Assembly: GCA_017654735.1 (NCBI GenBank) | Contig: JADPYG010000088.1 | Location: 3,100,001-3,164,000 of the forward strand | Direction of reading: 5' to 3' | Source of the DNA: Vishniacozyma victoriae | Taxonomy: Eukaryota > Basidiomycota > Tremellomycetes > Tremellales > Bulleribasidiaceae | Length of the DNA: 64,000 bases | Shown here: piece by piece, positions 44,764 through 55,849 of the stretch | Layout: every line of letters begins with the position of its first letter | Numbering within the stretch: position 1 is the stretch's first letter | Notes under the pieces: generated by a model | Told to the model about the DNA's origin: nothing | Databases searched by the model: none | Seen by the model: only the letters and a program-made list of their open reading frames with translations | Position numbers and translations under genes: made by a program

Positions 44764-47092
44764 TCACCACCTGAAATCCATCGAACCCTCGACATGAGCT
44801 TGGGCTGGAGCTACTTCCTCCTCCATTCCATCGCCGATATTGCTTAAACCAAGTGCGTCCAGCACAGGCGTGTTGACATTCGACTCTTCTGTACTATGTG
44901 TACGTTCTGATTCGCTCGTCGACATGGTAGCGTGATGGCCCAAGAACCTGTTTGCAGGAGGCATTGGATTGGCGGACCCTGAGGGCTGGAAATCCATCCC
45001 GGCCCAGCCGTTGTACTCGGGTGGTTCATCTTGTATCAGATCGCTGGCGAGGAGACCGTACATCTGGTTCGACATGTCGGGTGCCTGATCGTTCAGTTGG
45101 CTATTGGCCGTCCCTGTGGAACTATGCGTAGAGGTAGGCATATCGGATGAACCTGAAGAAAACGGCTGGGTTTCATCGAAGTAGGTGGGATCAAGCAGCT
45201 CGTTGACAAATGCGGTAGTGGCTGGATCGGCGGTAGGTGGAGGTTCGGAGGAGCCCAGGCCAGTGGGGAACTTCCAGCCACTAGGGAATGATAGAATAGA
45301 CTCGACGATCGGCTCTGGACCATGAGGCGATAGTAGTTTTGCGACTCGAGTGAAAGCTGGCACCATCACCTGCGAGTCAGCAACTGATCCCTTGTGATCC
45401 TCATATTGCTTACTTCCTGCTTTCCAGTCAATTCACAATGCCCTCCGGCCGAAGCCATACCCTCGGTGAAGTCCATCGCGTTAGTCCAATTGTGACCAGT
45501 CCACATGGAGAAATGCGTCTTGCCAGGTCGAACCGACAACCGTACAGCAACTGAGCCGACGTCGCTGTTGGGATTACTCGACATGTATACTGCCTCTGGC
45601 CCCATCGAATTTTGATCGATGTAGATGGTGAGCCGGAAAATTGTTCCAGATTGAACGGTGTAAAGGTGGATATGAGGGATGAACTGCTCGGACGGGTGGT
45701 GATCTAGAGAAGGTGTGAAGTGGATGGAAGCGCCTAGATCTGGATTGCAGGATCCGGGAGTCGAGATTCGACGCCAAGTCGTGAATGCTAGGACCGTGAT
45801 GGGAAGCAGGGTCATGTTGGCTAGTTCATCAGTTTCGATGTCTGACGATGAAGGTGTAGTACTCACAGTCTTCACTTCTGGTCAACAGTCTCAACGCATG
45901 CATATCGATCTCGCGAGAGGCGGAACGACGGTGACCAGACCCGTTCAGACCTAGTATTTTGGGCAGACTGGCTGCTTGCTCCTTCGTTTTGGATTTGGAT
46001 CGCCTGAACTCGTCAGCGATGTTCCTTGAAGATGGCTCACCTATTTTGAAACCAAATTTGGAGTGTCTTGGGTTTTATATCCGGGCCCAACTGCTTGGCC
46101 AAGATCTCTCTAGTAGGACCATCTGGATTACTGATTATCAACAACATCCCGGAGTAGTATCAAGAGCTGACTTACGGGTTCGTCTCGTAGGTCTCGATCA
46201 AGATAGCTTTTTGCTCCTGAGTAGGCTTGAAACGGGGTGGCTTAGCTTCCTGACCTAGACTGCTATGTCGCTGGTGACCCACTCGCCCCGCAGATCCTGG
46301 GTAGTGAACACTTCGGAATGGCGAATGACCGGAACGCATTCCAGGCGAAGGATGTAGACGGCGAGACGATTGATATGGCTCGGGCGGGTACATGGGTAGT
46401 GGCTCCATAGGTGGTCGTCGAGTTGAGAATGGAGGTTGGGATAGCGTAAAGCTGGTTGGCATCGGAGGTGGGACCGGCCCCTGACCAGAATACGAGTATG
46501 GCCAAGGGCTCACCGCGTGACCGTATGGAGCGGATCTAGGTAAAGCCCCTACGCTGTTTGTGGAGAGATGTCGAATGGGTACTGGTCGTCGTTGAGTCGT
46601 GTTGGCACCATCGCCATTAGGATCATGGTTCAGATACGAAAAACCCGGCGAGACTCCAGTAGAGGCGTTGTCTGCGCCGTTCCCGCTCAAAGGTGTGAGA
46701 CCAGATCCGCTGAGGAAAGAATCACTGGTGACGGGGGTTTGACCGTAGAAGAGCGATGAAGCCGTGGAAGGTGTCGGCTGACTATAGTCGCGATACGCTC
46801 CAGACGGATTCTGCCCAAAGTTCTGGCTAGCCCAGGTGAAGAGTGGTTTGGTCTGGGTGTGTGAGACCGATTTACTCATGCTGGGTGGTAGTGGATGAGT
46901 GGTATTGTATGATGAACTGACGGGCGTGAATGGGAAAGATGCCGTCCCAAGTGATTGATCGTACCAGAGCATAGCGTTATCGACGCTCGTTTGAGTATCG
47001 CCGAGCGCGGGCGAGGGGTTGTGGCTGCCGGGTAGGGACGATTCGAGAGGTCGGCCCATTATATCGATTACCGGCATGGGAGATTCAGACAT
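44764..47092 (-). CDS. Homeodomain transcription factor
   Basis: The start ATG at 47092 gives MSESPMPVIDIMGRPLESSL, then about 280 disordered Ser/Pro/Tyr-rich residues. The homeodomain begins KPPRFKPTQEQKAILIETYE and, after an intron, continues DGPTREILAKQLG and IKPKTLQIWFQNRRSKSK. This helix 3, with WFQNRR, is the canonical 60-residue class rather than TALE. It is followed by a conserved-looking fungal domain (VLAFTTWRRISTPG, FIPHIHLYTVQSGTIFRLTI, FSMWTGHNWTNAMDFTEG) and an acidic/Ser-rich tail with likely activation function ending GSMDFRW. Introns are short. The gene has an unusually long 1.17-kb upstream region shared with the hydrolase. It is a nuclear DNA-binding regulator; its targets are unknown. 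Confidence 0.88.
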
Positions 47093-48263
47093 GATTACAA
47101 AGATTGTGATCGTACAAGTTCCAAGACCAGCCTGATCAACAAGTTTCTCCAGTTTTGAAGGGCTTGGCGAGTGCGAAGGCCCAAAAGTCCTCGATGGGGG
47201 TAAAAAGGATGAAGTGGTCCAGTTATTAAGAGGTCTCCATCAACATGTACAGGCAGCTTCTTTGTCCCCTCCAGATGCTTTGCACAGGATCAAACGGGAA
47301 GACGGCCTGGCGTAAGGATATCTACAAAGGGAAAATGAAACAATTTGATGTGTTTGGAAGGAGGTGTTGATCGTCTGAAAGGGCTCCAGGATAGGCGAAA
47401 TGGCGTTCGGGAAAGGACTGCGATAGCTTCCGCTTGGGTGTCGCGCTTGATTGTCGGGGCTGAGCGGTCCTTGGTGAGCGAGGGGGAGGCGATGACCATC
47501 AACAGGATGATCGTGGGTGAGATAGCAATTGGAGTTAGCACAGATCTTTCGTCAAATCCAGAGTCATATTTTGCAGATTTTGAGATCTTTGGCTTATCGG
47601 GTGCCGAATTACGTTGATGGGGAGGGCACTCGGTCCTTTGGTACATGTTATGGGCGAGGACAGAGCTCTCGATCGCACACACACAGCTCGTCCAAGCACC
47701 CCTTCTTGCCCTCAATTGTCTGTGCACAAGGAAGCGACGATCTCCGTTCACACAGCACGTCCCCGTGTATAAAGGTGGCTGCACTATTAGCTTCATTAAT
47801 GATCTGAACCAGAAGCTTGGGCCCAAAGGGCGGAGCAGAAGGTTTGATTGGGTTCCGGAGAGAAGTTTAGGGCGTCTCCGTGCTCGTTTCGAATTCCGAT
47901 GCATTAATGGTTCTCTTGTCAGCATTGGCTTCTTTGAGAAGCGGTGCATGACCGAAAGGATGTTTGTCGAAAGGACCTCCAAGTCGACGCCACTTCTAAG
48001 CCGAATAAGCTAAGCCCGTGCTCGGCCTTAAGACTCTAGGTGAAGACGCGTTCAGTAGTCGATCAAGTGCGCTAGAGTGGGTGTAGTGACAACATAGAAC
48101 TCACAGCAACCAAGGCAACTCAGGCTGACCTAAACAACTTGGCAACTGGAGGTCAGACACGTCATCAGGCACCGGGTCAACTGACTGCCGTTTTCACTGA
48201 GCTGATCTTGCATTGAAACAAAGGAAGTTTAGACTGAAAGCAAGTACTTGTATATATACTTAG
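47093..48263. promoter_or_regulatory. 1.17-kb divergent upstream region of the homeodomain gene
   Basis: This is the longest promoter-type gap among conserved genes here. A 230-codon minus-strand frame (47290-47982) lies inside but looks non-coding: it is Arg/Ser/Pro-rich without domains, and no splice joins it to the homeodomain gene. The region probably holds a long 5' UTR and upstream control sites, as seen for fungal regulators. No motif stands out. Confidence 0.4.
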
Positions 48264-50124
48264 ATGACAGCGAGAAGACGCAAGGCAGCTATCGAAGACT
48301 CGAGCGTTGAGCATCTGCCCCAAAGCGATACTCAAACGGACTACGAGACCGATCAAACGCGGTCTGTACATCCAGTGAAGTCCTTTTTCCTGCCGAATTC
48401 GTGGATATCGCAATTTCTCAGTGTTCCTTCGCAGATCGTATTTGCGATAGCGGGAATGATGGGTTTGGCCAACTACGCGCGAAACATCATTCGCATCAAG
48501 CCTAAGCGGTCTGGATCCCTAGAGATACGGGGAAATGGAGGGTCGGAGGCAGTGTCTGAGTGGATTGAGGATAATGTTCCAAGCATAAGGGGGTCTTTCA
48601 AGCCCAGTTGGTGGTTGCCAAAGTCAGTCATGGGATAATACCCAATTAAGTTGCGACTGACAGGCAGCGGTCATCTACAAACCATCTTCTCGGTCATTGG
48701 TAATTTTAACAACGTTGATAAGGTGGAATACCAACGGTCAGTCTTTCTTGTGTGGATCTACACCAGGCACTGACTCTTCAGGACGTATCTCAGAGTTCCA
48801 GACGGCGGTACCTTGTAAGCTACACCACAAGCTCTGCTCTGAGTGCTGCTGACATGCAGAGCCTTGGACTTTTCTCCCCCAACCCACGACGCACTGCCCC
48901 GCGGTACACCAACTTTAGTCTTATGCCATGGCCTGACCGGAGGTAGCCACGAGAGCTACGTAAGGAACGTCGTTGCTTGGGCTATCAAGCCGGTCAAGCA
49001 AGGCGGACTCGGCGCTCGAGCTATCGTGGTCAATGTGAGTCAGGATCCGGAAAATTATCTGTTTCTAACCATCTAGTTCCGTGGTTGCGCCGGCACACCA
49101 GTCACGTCACCTCAGCTATACTCCGCTGGTACCACTGTCGACCTCGCTCACGCCTTACACTATCTCCGGTACACATATTCCGAGTCACCGCTACATGGCA
49201 TTGGCTTCTCGCTCGGCGCGTCCGTTCTTGCACGTTATATGGGCGAATCGAGCTCGAAATCCCTTCTGTCTTCCGGTATGGTCCTGGGGTGTCCATGGGA
49301 CCTCACGACAATGACACAAAAGCTTGAAACCGAATTCGTCGCAAGGACAGTCTACTCTCGCGCCATGGCATTGAACCTGTTGCGGATGTTTTTGGGTCAC
49401 CACGATCGCGATCACACGATATTTGAAAGGGATGATTCGAACGCCCGGCCGTACTTGAACGAGATGCGCAAGCTGCAAAAGAAGTGGGGCGTTACGTTGA
49501 AGCAGGTGGACAATGTCATGGTCAGCAAGATTGGAGGACCACCTGGAGAAGGTATGTGGCCTTTCAAGGGAGCCGACGAATATTATGCCTGGGCATGTCC
49601 CAAGCACTTTATCACCAGTGTCGACAGGTGAGTCACAGCTGTCTCGGAGAGATCGCTTCCTTGTCGTCTGCTGATGCATAGACCACTGCTATCAATCAAC
49701 GCGTTCGATGATCCGATCGTAGATGGCAGTAAGTGATTCACATTCCCTTTAGTCAATAGCTTACATTTCAGAAGCAATTCCTATCGAGCTATTTCAGTCC
49801 TCCTCCCACGTCTTTTCGGCGATCACCGGAGGAGGTGGTCATCTCGGATGGTTCGACGGGCAATTCTTTTCACGCACAAAATCAAAGAGCCGCTGGATTC
49901 TCAAACCAGTCCAAGAGTACCTTACAGCTGCATTCCGGGACTTGAACGTTCAAGGCGGTATGATGAAGGTAGTCGAGAGCCCAGGACCAGGTGGACAGAA
50001 GGGCTGGCAATGGGTGGAGGAAGGTGGTCATGAGGTGCAAGGTGGGACGCGAGTCGGATGGAAGGTCTTGGACGATCGGGATGTCAGTGGTGCTGGACAG
50101 TCTGGAGTCATGCAGGGGTTGTAG
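48264..50124 (+). CDS. Alpha/beta hydrolase, EMB8/YheT (ABHD1/3) family
   Basis: Esterase/acyltransferase of the type that includes yeast Eeb1/Eht1 medium-chain fatty acid ethyl ester synthases and mammalian ABHD1/3. The start MTARRRKAAIEDSSVEH leads to one hydrophobic N-terminal segment (QIVFAIAGMMGLANYA) likely to anchor it in a membrane. Then come SWWLPNGHLQTIFSVIGN and the family hallmark LVLCHGLTGGSHESYVRN. Next are VVNFRGCAGTPVTSPQLYSA, the nucleophile elbow HGIGFSLGASVLARYM, and CPWDL. The catalytic Asp is in LLSINAFDDPIV and the catalytic His in TGGGGHLGWFDG. The triad is complete. The tail ends GAGQSGVMQGL. About six short introns are present, all canonical. Substrate chain length is unknown. 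Confidence 0.87.
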
Positions 50125-50300
50125 CATCAGCTCACAATAGATTTACAATAGATCGACATAGATGTTAAAACATGTACACCGGATTCTAATCCACGTCAGA
50201 GCTGGCTCCCCACTCGAATCGCTGAGACATGAACCGACCTTTGATCGCCTTCACTGGTGCCCTGACCCTCGAGTCTCACTGAAAGTGCAGTTCCCTCCGA

Positions 50301-50760
50301 ATGTCGAATTACCCTTTGTCCTCGAGTCCTGGTCTACCTAGGGTCAACAAAGTTGCCCGGGACCTTACCGGGTCCGTACATTCAATCGCACAGATCACTC
50401 GACATCCTAGAAAGAGAATTAGAGCAACGATGACAAGTTGGTCACTCGTCTCCTCGGTGGGAGTTGTGAAGAGAAATGGCAAGCTTTTCATGGTGGTAAG
50501 ATCCAGTAAACGAACCAGTCGATCAAAGAGATCATCGAGCACCAAGGACTCGAGATCTAGAGAGAAGGGTCACTTCACGATTGACGCTAATGGCAACGCT
50601 AGTGTGGTCACCTCAGACCATTTAGGGGATGGCACTACCGTCTCGAAGCGGGACTCGGTGAAATCTGAGTAAGCGATTGAGTAGTCGACGGTGTGTCTGC
50701 TGAGCATTCAGGCCAGAACAAAAACAGGTGACGGAAGTCGAAGTAGTTGAAAATGCATGA
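50301..50760 (+). CDS. Small basic Ser/Arg-rich protein, no family recognised
   Basis: Two exons. The first frame has MSNYPLSSSPGLPRVN and, at ATG 50430, MTSWSLVSSVGVVKRNGKLF; the true start could be either. A basic, Ser-rich stretch follows (RSSKRTSRSKRSSS), then HFTIDANGNASVVTSD. A canonical intron (GTAAGC from 50670 to the CAG near 50711) joins KSE in frame to PEQKQVTEVEVVENA and TGA 50758-50760. The clean splice into a closed frame supports a real gene of about 95-138 residues. No domain, signal or membrane segment is visible. Confidence 0.5.
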
Positions 50761-51324
50761 CTAATTGATTGTGAGTGTATGTCTTGGTACGCCACGAAAA
50801 CGAGCATTCATACGATGTCCGATGGCTACTGACCACCTTACTCCACCACATAGCCACGGTAGTATGCGAGGGTGAGCTCGACCGAAGCTCTCAGTGCAAA
50901 TGAGACTTGGGGGAAGGCTCCCGCAGTACACAACGACATGCACAGCATGGCATCCTTTGTGCTATGACCGAGCTTTGACCCCTTCGGCCTTACCCTCCTA
51001 CTGTATCAAGTCCTAGAGGGCCAGACACTCTTTACGTTCACATGGAACGAATCATCAATCCATACTTTTACTCATTTCTCCTCGAGCCTTCATCGCTACC
51101 TTTAATTATAGGGTGAAAGCTGTGCTTTTACCGCGATCCTCGGGGGTCACCTCCGATGAGAAGGCGATGTACCTTTCACTCACGCTCCACTCGATGTCAC
51201 AGATTGAGCATCTTTTGATCGTCCCGCGGAACTTTCTCATCGGCACCTCCAAGGTCCTGTAGGCTGACTTCGCTCGACCAACTGCTAATATCCACCAAAC
51301 TTCTCATTGCTCAACACGCATACC
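50761..51324. other. 564-nt intergenic region
   Basis: It is the promoter side of the Ser/Pro-rich gene. Only short frames without splice support occur. No repeat or clear regulatory motif is seen. Confidence 0.3.
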
Positions 51325-54199
51325 ATGTCTCCCCATACAGACCTACCGACAACGACTTCCGCGACGCAAGGGTCGGCGGGTCGATACTTCAGCCAAGCGG
51401 GAGAACGAAGCTTGCAGGTGGTTCGGCCACAAGGAGGAACGCAAAAATACTTCGTTCGACGTGGCAGCGATCGAGTTCTAGGCGCGGGAACGATCTCCAT
51501 CAAAAGCTCGGACGGACGTTATTGGCGGCCTAAAGTTAAAGTCAGAACGGGAGTTGAGAGTAGTCGATCCCGTAGACATGCTCCTGCAGCTCCGGTAGAA
51601 GAGGAAAAGGTTAGGGACACGAGGATAAGAAGTACTGAGAGAGAGGCTCAGTCTGATTGGGGAAGGAGTGACCATAGATCCGACAACGGACGTGGTGAGG
51701 AAGTTGTCGAGGAAAGCGGTGAGGGAGATGCTGTCATCCGCGAGGAAAGCGGGCATGAGAGTGAATGTGGGAGCATTGAGGATGGCGATGCAGGGGGAAC
51801 CCCAGGGACAGTCAGCACTGTGATTGATACCCGTCAGTCTCATTCCAAACATTCACGCCATTCATCGCCCACTACATTGGCCATTGGACTGACGAAGCAG
51901 CGGATGTGTTCCAGTTTCTTGTTATGGATCCTTTGGGTGAGTCAGACGACGTTTCTGCCGCTATAATGTAGGTCGTGTTGACACTACAGCGGAGGTGTCA
52001 CAATCCACTCCAGGGCCACTTCATATCTCTTGGACACACTCAATACATGAAGCAGCCGGAGAGAAGTTCGAGCCTTCATCGGCTGCTCCTGAGATTATTC
52101 AAACCAGCGGGTCAGCCGTCTCGAAAAACTTCAATAACGACATTCCGACAGTGATCGAGGGGCCGCCCCCGACCCTCTCGACAGATGGGGAGCCAGATCC
52201 CTACAGAGACCCGACCCAGAGTACTAACAGACCGCCTAAACCGACCATAAAGACTCACCCTGGGGCGAGAGTAGGGATAGATGGCCTTGTTGAGGGGATT
52301 TTGGAGACTAGTATTGAGCTCGGTGATAAAGACCAGCAGCTGGCGGTGATGACCGAGCTAGCCCAGAAGCAAGATCCTCGATCTTATCGGTTACCTTCTC
52401 GACCAACTTCTCGAACTCCGTCCCACCGACCACATCAGAAAGCCTACTTTCCAGCCCCGACTGGATCTATGTATCAGCGTCCAGTCTCACCTACGTCGCT
52501 CAATGCCAACACCGATCCTCCGCTTTCTCGGGGTTTAGACTCCGAACGGACCGACTATCACCCTAACACCCCGCCTGACTGGTATATAGCCCCAAAAGCT
52601 GAACAGTCGGAGCGGAGCACCAATGGGGCTACTCGCCTCACAACTCAGCAGCCAGGAGGTCAATACTACCCGCCTATCCCCCATATCACATTGGCTCCGA
52701 GCCACGAGACGAAACCCAGTGTCGCTGAGCAGATCGCCCGATTCGACCAAGGAAGCCTTGGTCCCCCGGGTCCGCCCTCTCATACTCATCGATCGCTTTC
52801 GAGAACTACCCAACAAGCTTGGGTTGATGCGGGAACCTACCAGCCCAGGGCGAACGGCGAACCATCGGAAATCCCTCCTGAACATTACCCGGGACGTCCA
52901 GTGTCCAGGAGAGGTCAGCAACGACCGACATCGACCGCGGGATCGGCATATGGTACATCCACAATGCCTTTGGTCAGTCGCGGGACCCAGTCAGTCATCG
53001 AGCAGGGTTCCAATGTCCAGCGACCTCACCTCAAGCAATATCGACGCCAGACTCCTTCATCTGATAGCCAGCGATCGCTCCATTCGGCGATGGGGCCAAG
53101 TATTGATAGACAGCCACAGGCGCATACAATGCCTTCCAGACATGCTCGAGATCAGCCACCACCGTCGAGAAGGGGAACTATCTCTCGGGACAAAAGTTCT
53201 ACTGTTTCGTCCAAGCGTCTTCTGGCCACGGTGGTTCCCCAAGACGATTCACTTGGAGGCGGCGGAAGCCGTTCAAGCTCAAGTATTTCGTCAGCAGCTC
53301 TTGAAGGATATGAGGCGGGTTCTCTACCCACAGGGCGTGGATAACCTCTTCCGGGAACCGTGGAAACCCTGGCACCGGAGTCGAGGAAAGAGACAACATC
53401 GCAACCGCCGCCGCCATCGATCTACGTGGTGCCGGCATGTACCCCTAGTCCCCCTCCTTCCGGTCTCGGTGGAACCCACGGCCGCGCACATACTTCTATG
53501 GTCCACAGTCAACCCACTCTTGGATCATCGAAGATGAACAAGAGCGCCTCTTCGAGATCCGCTCAAAAGCAGGTGTATCCGGAAGGAATTCAGCAATCTA
53601 CTTCCCGACGATCTGAGGATAGTCAAAGACGATTTAACGGGCCTCCCCAAGTCCGACAAACCTCTCGAGCCTCAGGAGACCCTGATCGACGAGAGCTCGA
53701 GCGAATTCCCGGGCGATTGGACGTGCCGGGGAGGCCCGCAGCTTTACCTGGACTCAGTCGAATAGGCTCCAGTGGAAGCTTGAGGGAACAGGCACAAGCA
53801 GCGGAGCTGAGATTTGGAGGAGAAGCCAGTCAGAGTACCAGCGGATACTTCACTGAAAGCGAGAGCGATAGGACAAGCAATTACAGTGATGACAGCGACG
53901 GGTCCTTGGACGGAGGGACAGGAAGCCGCTCCAGGAATCCAAGGACGCGACGCCCTCAACACGCAATTGGAGATCCTCGTAGCGATCGACCTCGGCACGT
54001 TGAAGATGAGCGACCTCCTGCGGCAGGCTATCCACCTTCCAGACCCTACCCTCTCCTGGACAACAAAATCTGGAAGCCTTTTCCCGGACCACCTCCTCAG
54101 CAGCGTCCATTCGACAGTGCTGCGACCGAGAACGACCCCGAAAAGCGTGGGCGTCGAAGTCGAAGTCGAATGCCTGGAGGTTTCCCGGGGGGAGCTTGA
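51325..54199 (+). CDS. Large Ser/Pro-rich disordered protein, interrupted by in-frame TAA
   Basis: The start ATG at 51325 gives MSPHTDLPTTTSATQGSAG, then a folded-looking N-terminal patch (RYFSQAGERSLQVVRPQGG, KYFVRRGSDRVLGAGTISI, SSDGRYWRPKVKVRTG) and a charged linker. Two introns must be removed (GTCAGT after 51830 to CAG before 51900; GTGAGT at 51937 to CAG at 51989), leaving a small exon DVFQFLVMDPL and then AEVSQSTPGPLHISW. A long Ser/Pro/Arg/Gln-rich region follows. At 53342-53344 the frame reads LPTGRG-TAA-PLPGTVETLAPES, then stays open for 285 more codons to TGA at 54197-54199. That downstream part looks coding (PYPLLDNKIWKPFPGPPPQQ, KRGRRSRSRMPGGFPGG). The intact protein would be about 850-900 residues. 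No family recognised. Confidence 0.55.
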
Positions 54200-54408
54200 G
54201 AGGTCAACGCTCTTGACAATGTGGGAGACTAATGAGCAACTTGTAAGAGTCAAGCAGGGGATAGCCGATTCTGTCTATACATGTCAAGGGAATAAATTGT
54301 TTATACTGTACATAGCAAAAGGGTCTGCTCAAGATATGAATGTGGGTATCGTATGTGTCATCGTGGCGTCGTTGTTGTCCTCGTATCTCCATCATCCAGC
54401 CGTAATCG

Positions 54409-55392
54409 TCACTCCTTCACTGGTACTTCCTGCCCTTGTCCTCGCAGTTCCATGACTGGTTTCTCCGCAGCAACAACACCACCTTTCCACGGGTCTGTGA
54501 ACAGCCCAGTCGTTTCGGTCTCGATGGCGGAACCAGGTGTATCGACAACAGAGGTCCCGTCGGTACTTTCATCATCTTCCATTGCATCTTCACTCGAAAA
54601 CGAAGATCGGGAGAGGCTGCTTCCACGAGCTGAACTGGATGAAGAAGCTTGTCGGTTGCGAGGTGGTAGATTCTCGACAGGTTCGCTCTGTTCCAAGACC
54701 GACTCGGTCAAACCCGGGGATGCTGAAAGTGATCCTCGCCTGGCAAAGGCGGTAGGTGGCATGCGTAGGCGGAAGGATGATTGGCGTGCTGGAGGAGAGT
54801 GTGGAGTGGAGTCTGATTGTTCTTTGGGTGTAAGGATAGGTGATGATGAAGATAAGCTGGACCGGCTGTGTCCGCGACGCTCGTTGGTCGGGAGACCGAA
54901 AAGGGCATCTGCTGCGGGGAGGGATCCTCGTCTTGCGAGGATAGAGGGTGGAATGGGTGCATGGATAGGTCGAGTAGGAAAATGCGCAAGTGAGCCTCGG
55001 CGTCTGACATTATCGTAGTCGCTCGGCCCGGTGTATGAAGGAGCAAGTGAGGGTCGCCGCGTTTGTGTTGAGAGGGCAGTGATGGTAGATGTTGTCGAGC
55101 TGGTACTGGAGCCTCGCCTGAGAGATGGATGAGCCAGACTTGGTCGTCTCGAAGAGCTAGCCGAATCGCTTTCGGGGTATTCGAATGCTCCCTTTTCTGC
55201 TGCCGGTGTGCCGAGAAAGTCGGACTGATTTGCTGGCGATGGGCATGAACCAAAGGTATATCCCTCTTCGATCACGTAGTCGGACTGCAGTACAGGAGGC
55301 GCAGAGTTGGTAGTCAAGAGTGGAGGTTTAAAGTCAAGGTGGTGTTCCATCTGCTGAGCGACTTCATCAACCGTGTATGGGTCTGTCGACAT
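54409..55392 (-). CDS. Disordered protein with six RRxS (PKA-type) sites
   Basis: Single-exon frame from ATG 55392 (MSTDPYTVDEVAQQMEHHLD) to a stop at 54409, 327 residues. After an N-terminal helix it is Ser-rich and disordered. Six R-R-[PG]-S sites are spread along it: S85 (RRPSLAH), S95 (LRRGSST), S115 (RRPSLAP), S134 (RRRGSLAHF), S157 (ARRGSLP) and S221 (ARRGSLS). These fit the optimal protein kinase A consensus RRxS with a hydrophobic residue after it, and some could also bind 14-3-3. An acidic patch (SSEDAMEDDESTDGTS) and a C-terminal TDPWKGGVVAAEKPVMEL follow. I do not recognise a family. It converges with the Ser/Pro-rich gene and is divergent from the bZIP gene. Confidence 0.65.
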   Translation of the reverse strand: MSTDPYTVDEVAQQMEHHLDFKPPLLTTNSAPPVLQSDYVIEEGYTFGSCPSPANQSDFLGTPAAEKGAFEYPESDSASSSRRPSLAHPSLRRGSSTSSTTSTITALSTQTRRPSLAPSYTGPSDYDNVRRRGSLAHFPTRPIHAPIPPSILARRGSLPAADALFGLPTNERRGHSRSSLSSSSPILTPKEQSDSTPHSPPARQSSFRLRMPPTAFARRGSLSASPGLTESVLEQSEPVENLPPRNRQASSSSSARGSSLSRSSFSSEDAMEDDESTDGTSVVDTPGSAIETETTGLFTDPWKGGVVAAEKPVMELRGQGQEVPVKE

Positions 55393-55674
55393 TGTATGGG
55401 CTGACGAATTCCGTCGTTCCGTTGCGTTGAGGGCGTCTGTCAAGTACGGTAGCGTGGAGGATCAGGGATGAAGCGGCCGTGTTTAATGTAAGAGTTGCTG
55501 TTGTTGTTATATACGATCGATGAAAAAGAGCAAGACTGTCATTGATATACGCAGTTGGTTCTCTAGTGTAAAGTTCTAGACAGGACGCGGCTTTTTCGTT
55601 CCTGTTCCTGTGCCTGCGCAAGTTCGTTGGTTGGGGCGCTGAAGAGAGGATTCTATTCTGTATCCTGACATCAT

Positions 55675-55697
55675 CCTGGTACCTGGTACCTGGTACC
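55675..55697 (+). repeat. Short tandem repeat of GGTACC palindromes (7-bp unit x3)
   Basis: CCTGGTA repeats three times in a row, ending CC, giving three GGTACC palindromes spaced 7 bp apart in the 457-nt divergent promoter (55393-55849) between the RRxS protein and the bZIP gene. It may be a microsatellite or a regulatory array. Confidence 0.6.
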
Positions 55698-55849
55698 TTA
55701 TGTCCCCTCCGCATATGTGACTGTGTAGCGTGGGAAAGTCAGAAAGCTGACTCAACCGCGTATCGCGTTTCGCAACTTGTACCTGGATCAACTTAACGTC
55801 ACTCTAGCATTTATATGTCTACCTTATTACAACACTTTTCTTGATAGCC

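Noticed and set aside
44716..44765. Possible extra 3' intron in the homeodomain gene (GTGAGT overlapping the TGA)
   Set aside because: Splicing would only change the end from W-stop to W-Y-stop, so it cannot be decided from sequence and does not affect function.
47290..47982. 230-codon minus-strand frame upstream of the homeodomain gene
   Set aside because: It has no domain or signal and is rich in Arg/Ser/Pro from sequence bias. No canonical splice joins it to a neighbour, so it is treated as part of the long upstream region.
53290..53385. Candidate 96-nt intron that would remove the TAA at 53342
   Set aside because: It keeps the frame, but has no CTNAY branch match near the acceptor and is about twice the usual intron length. 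Kept only as an alternative in the finding.
52623..53537. 304-codon plus-strand frame
   Set aside because: It overlaps the Ser/Pro-rich gene in another frame, lacks protein-like patches, and is a shadow of that low-complexity coding region.
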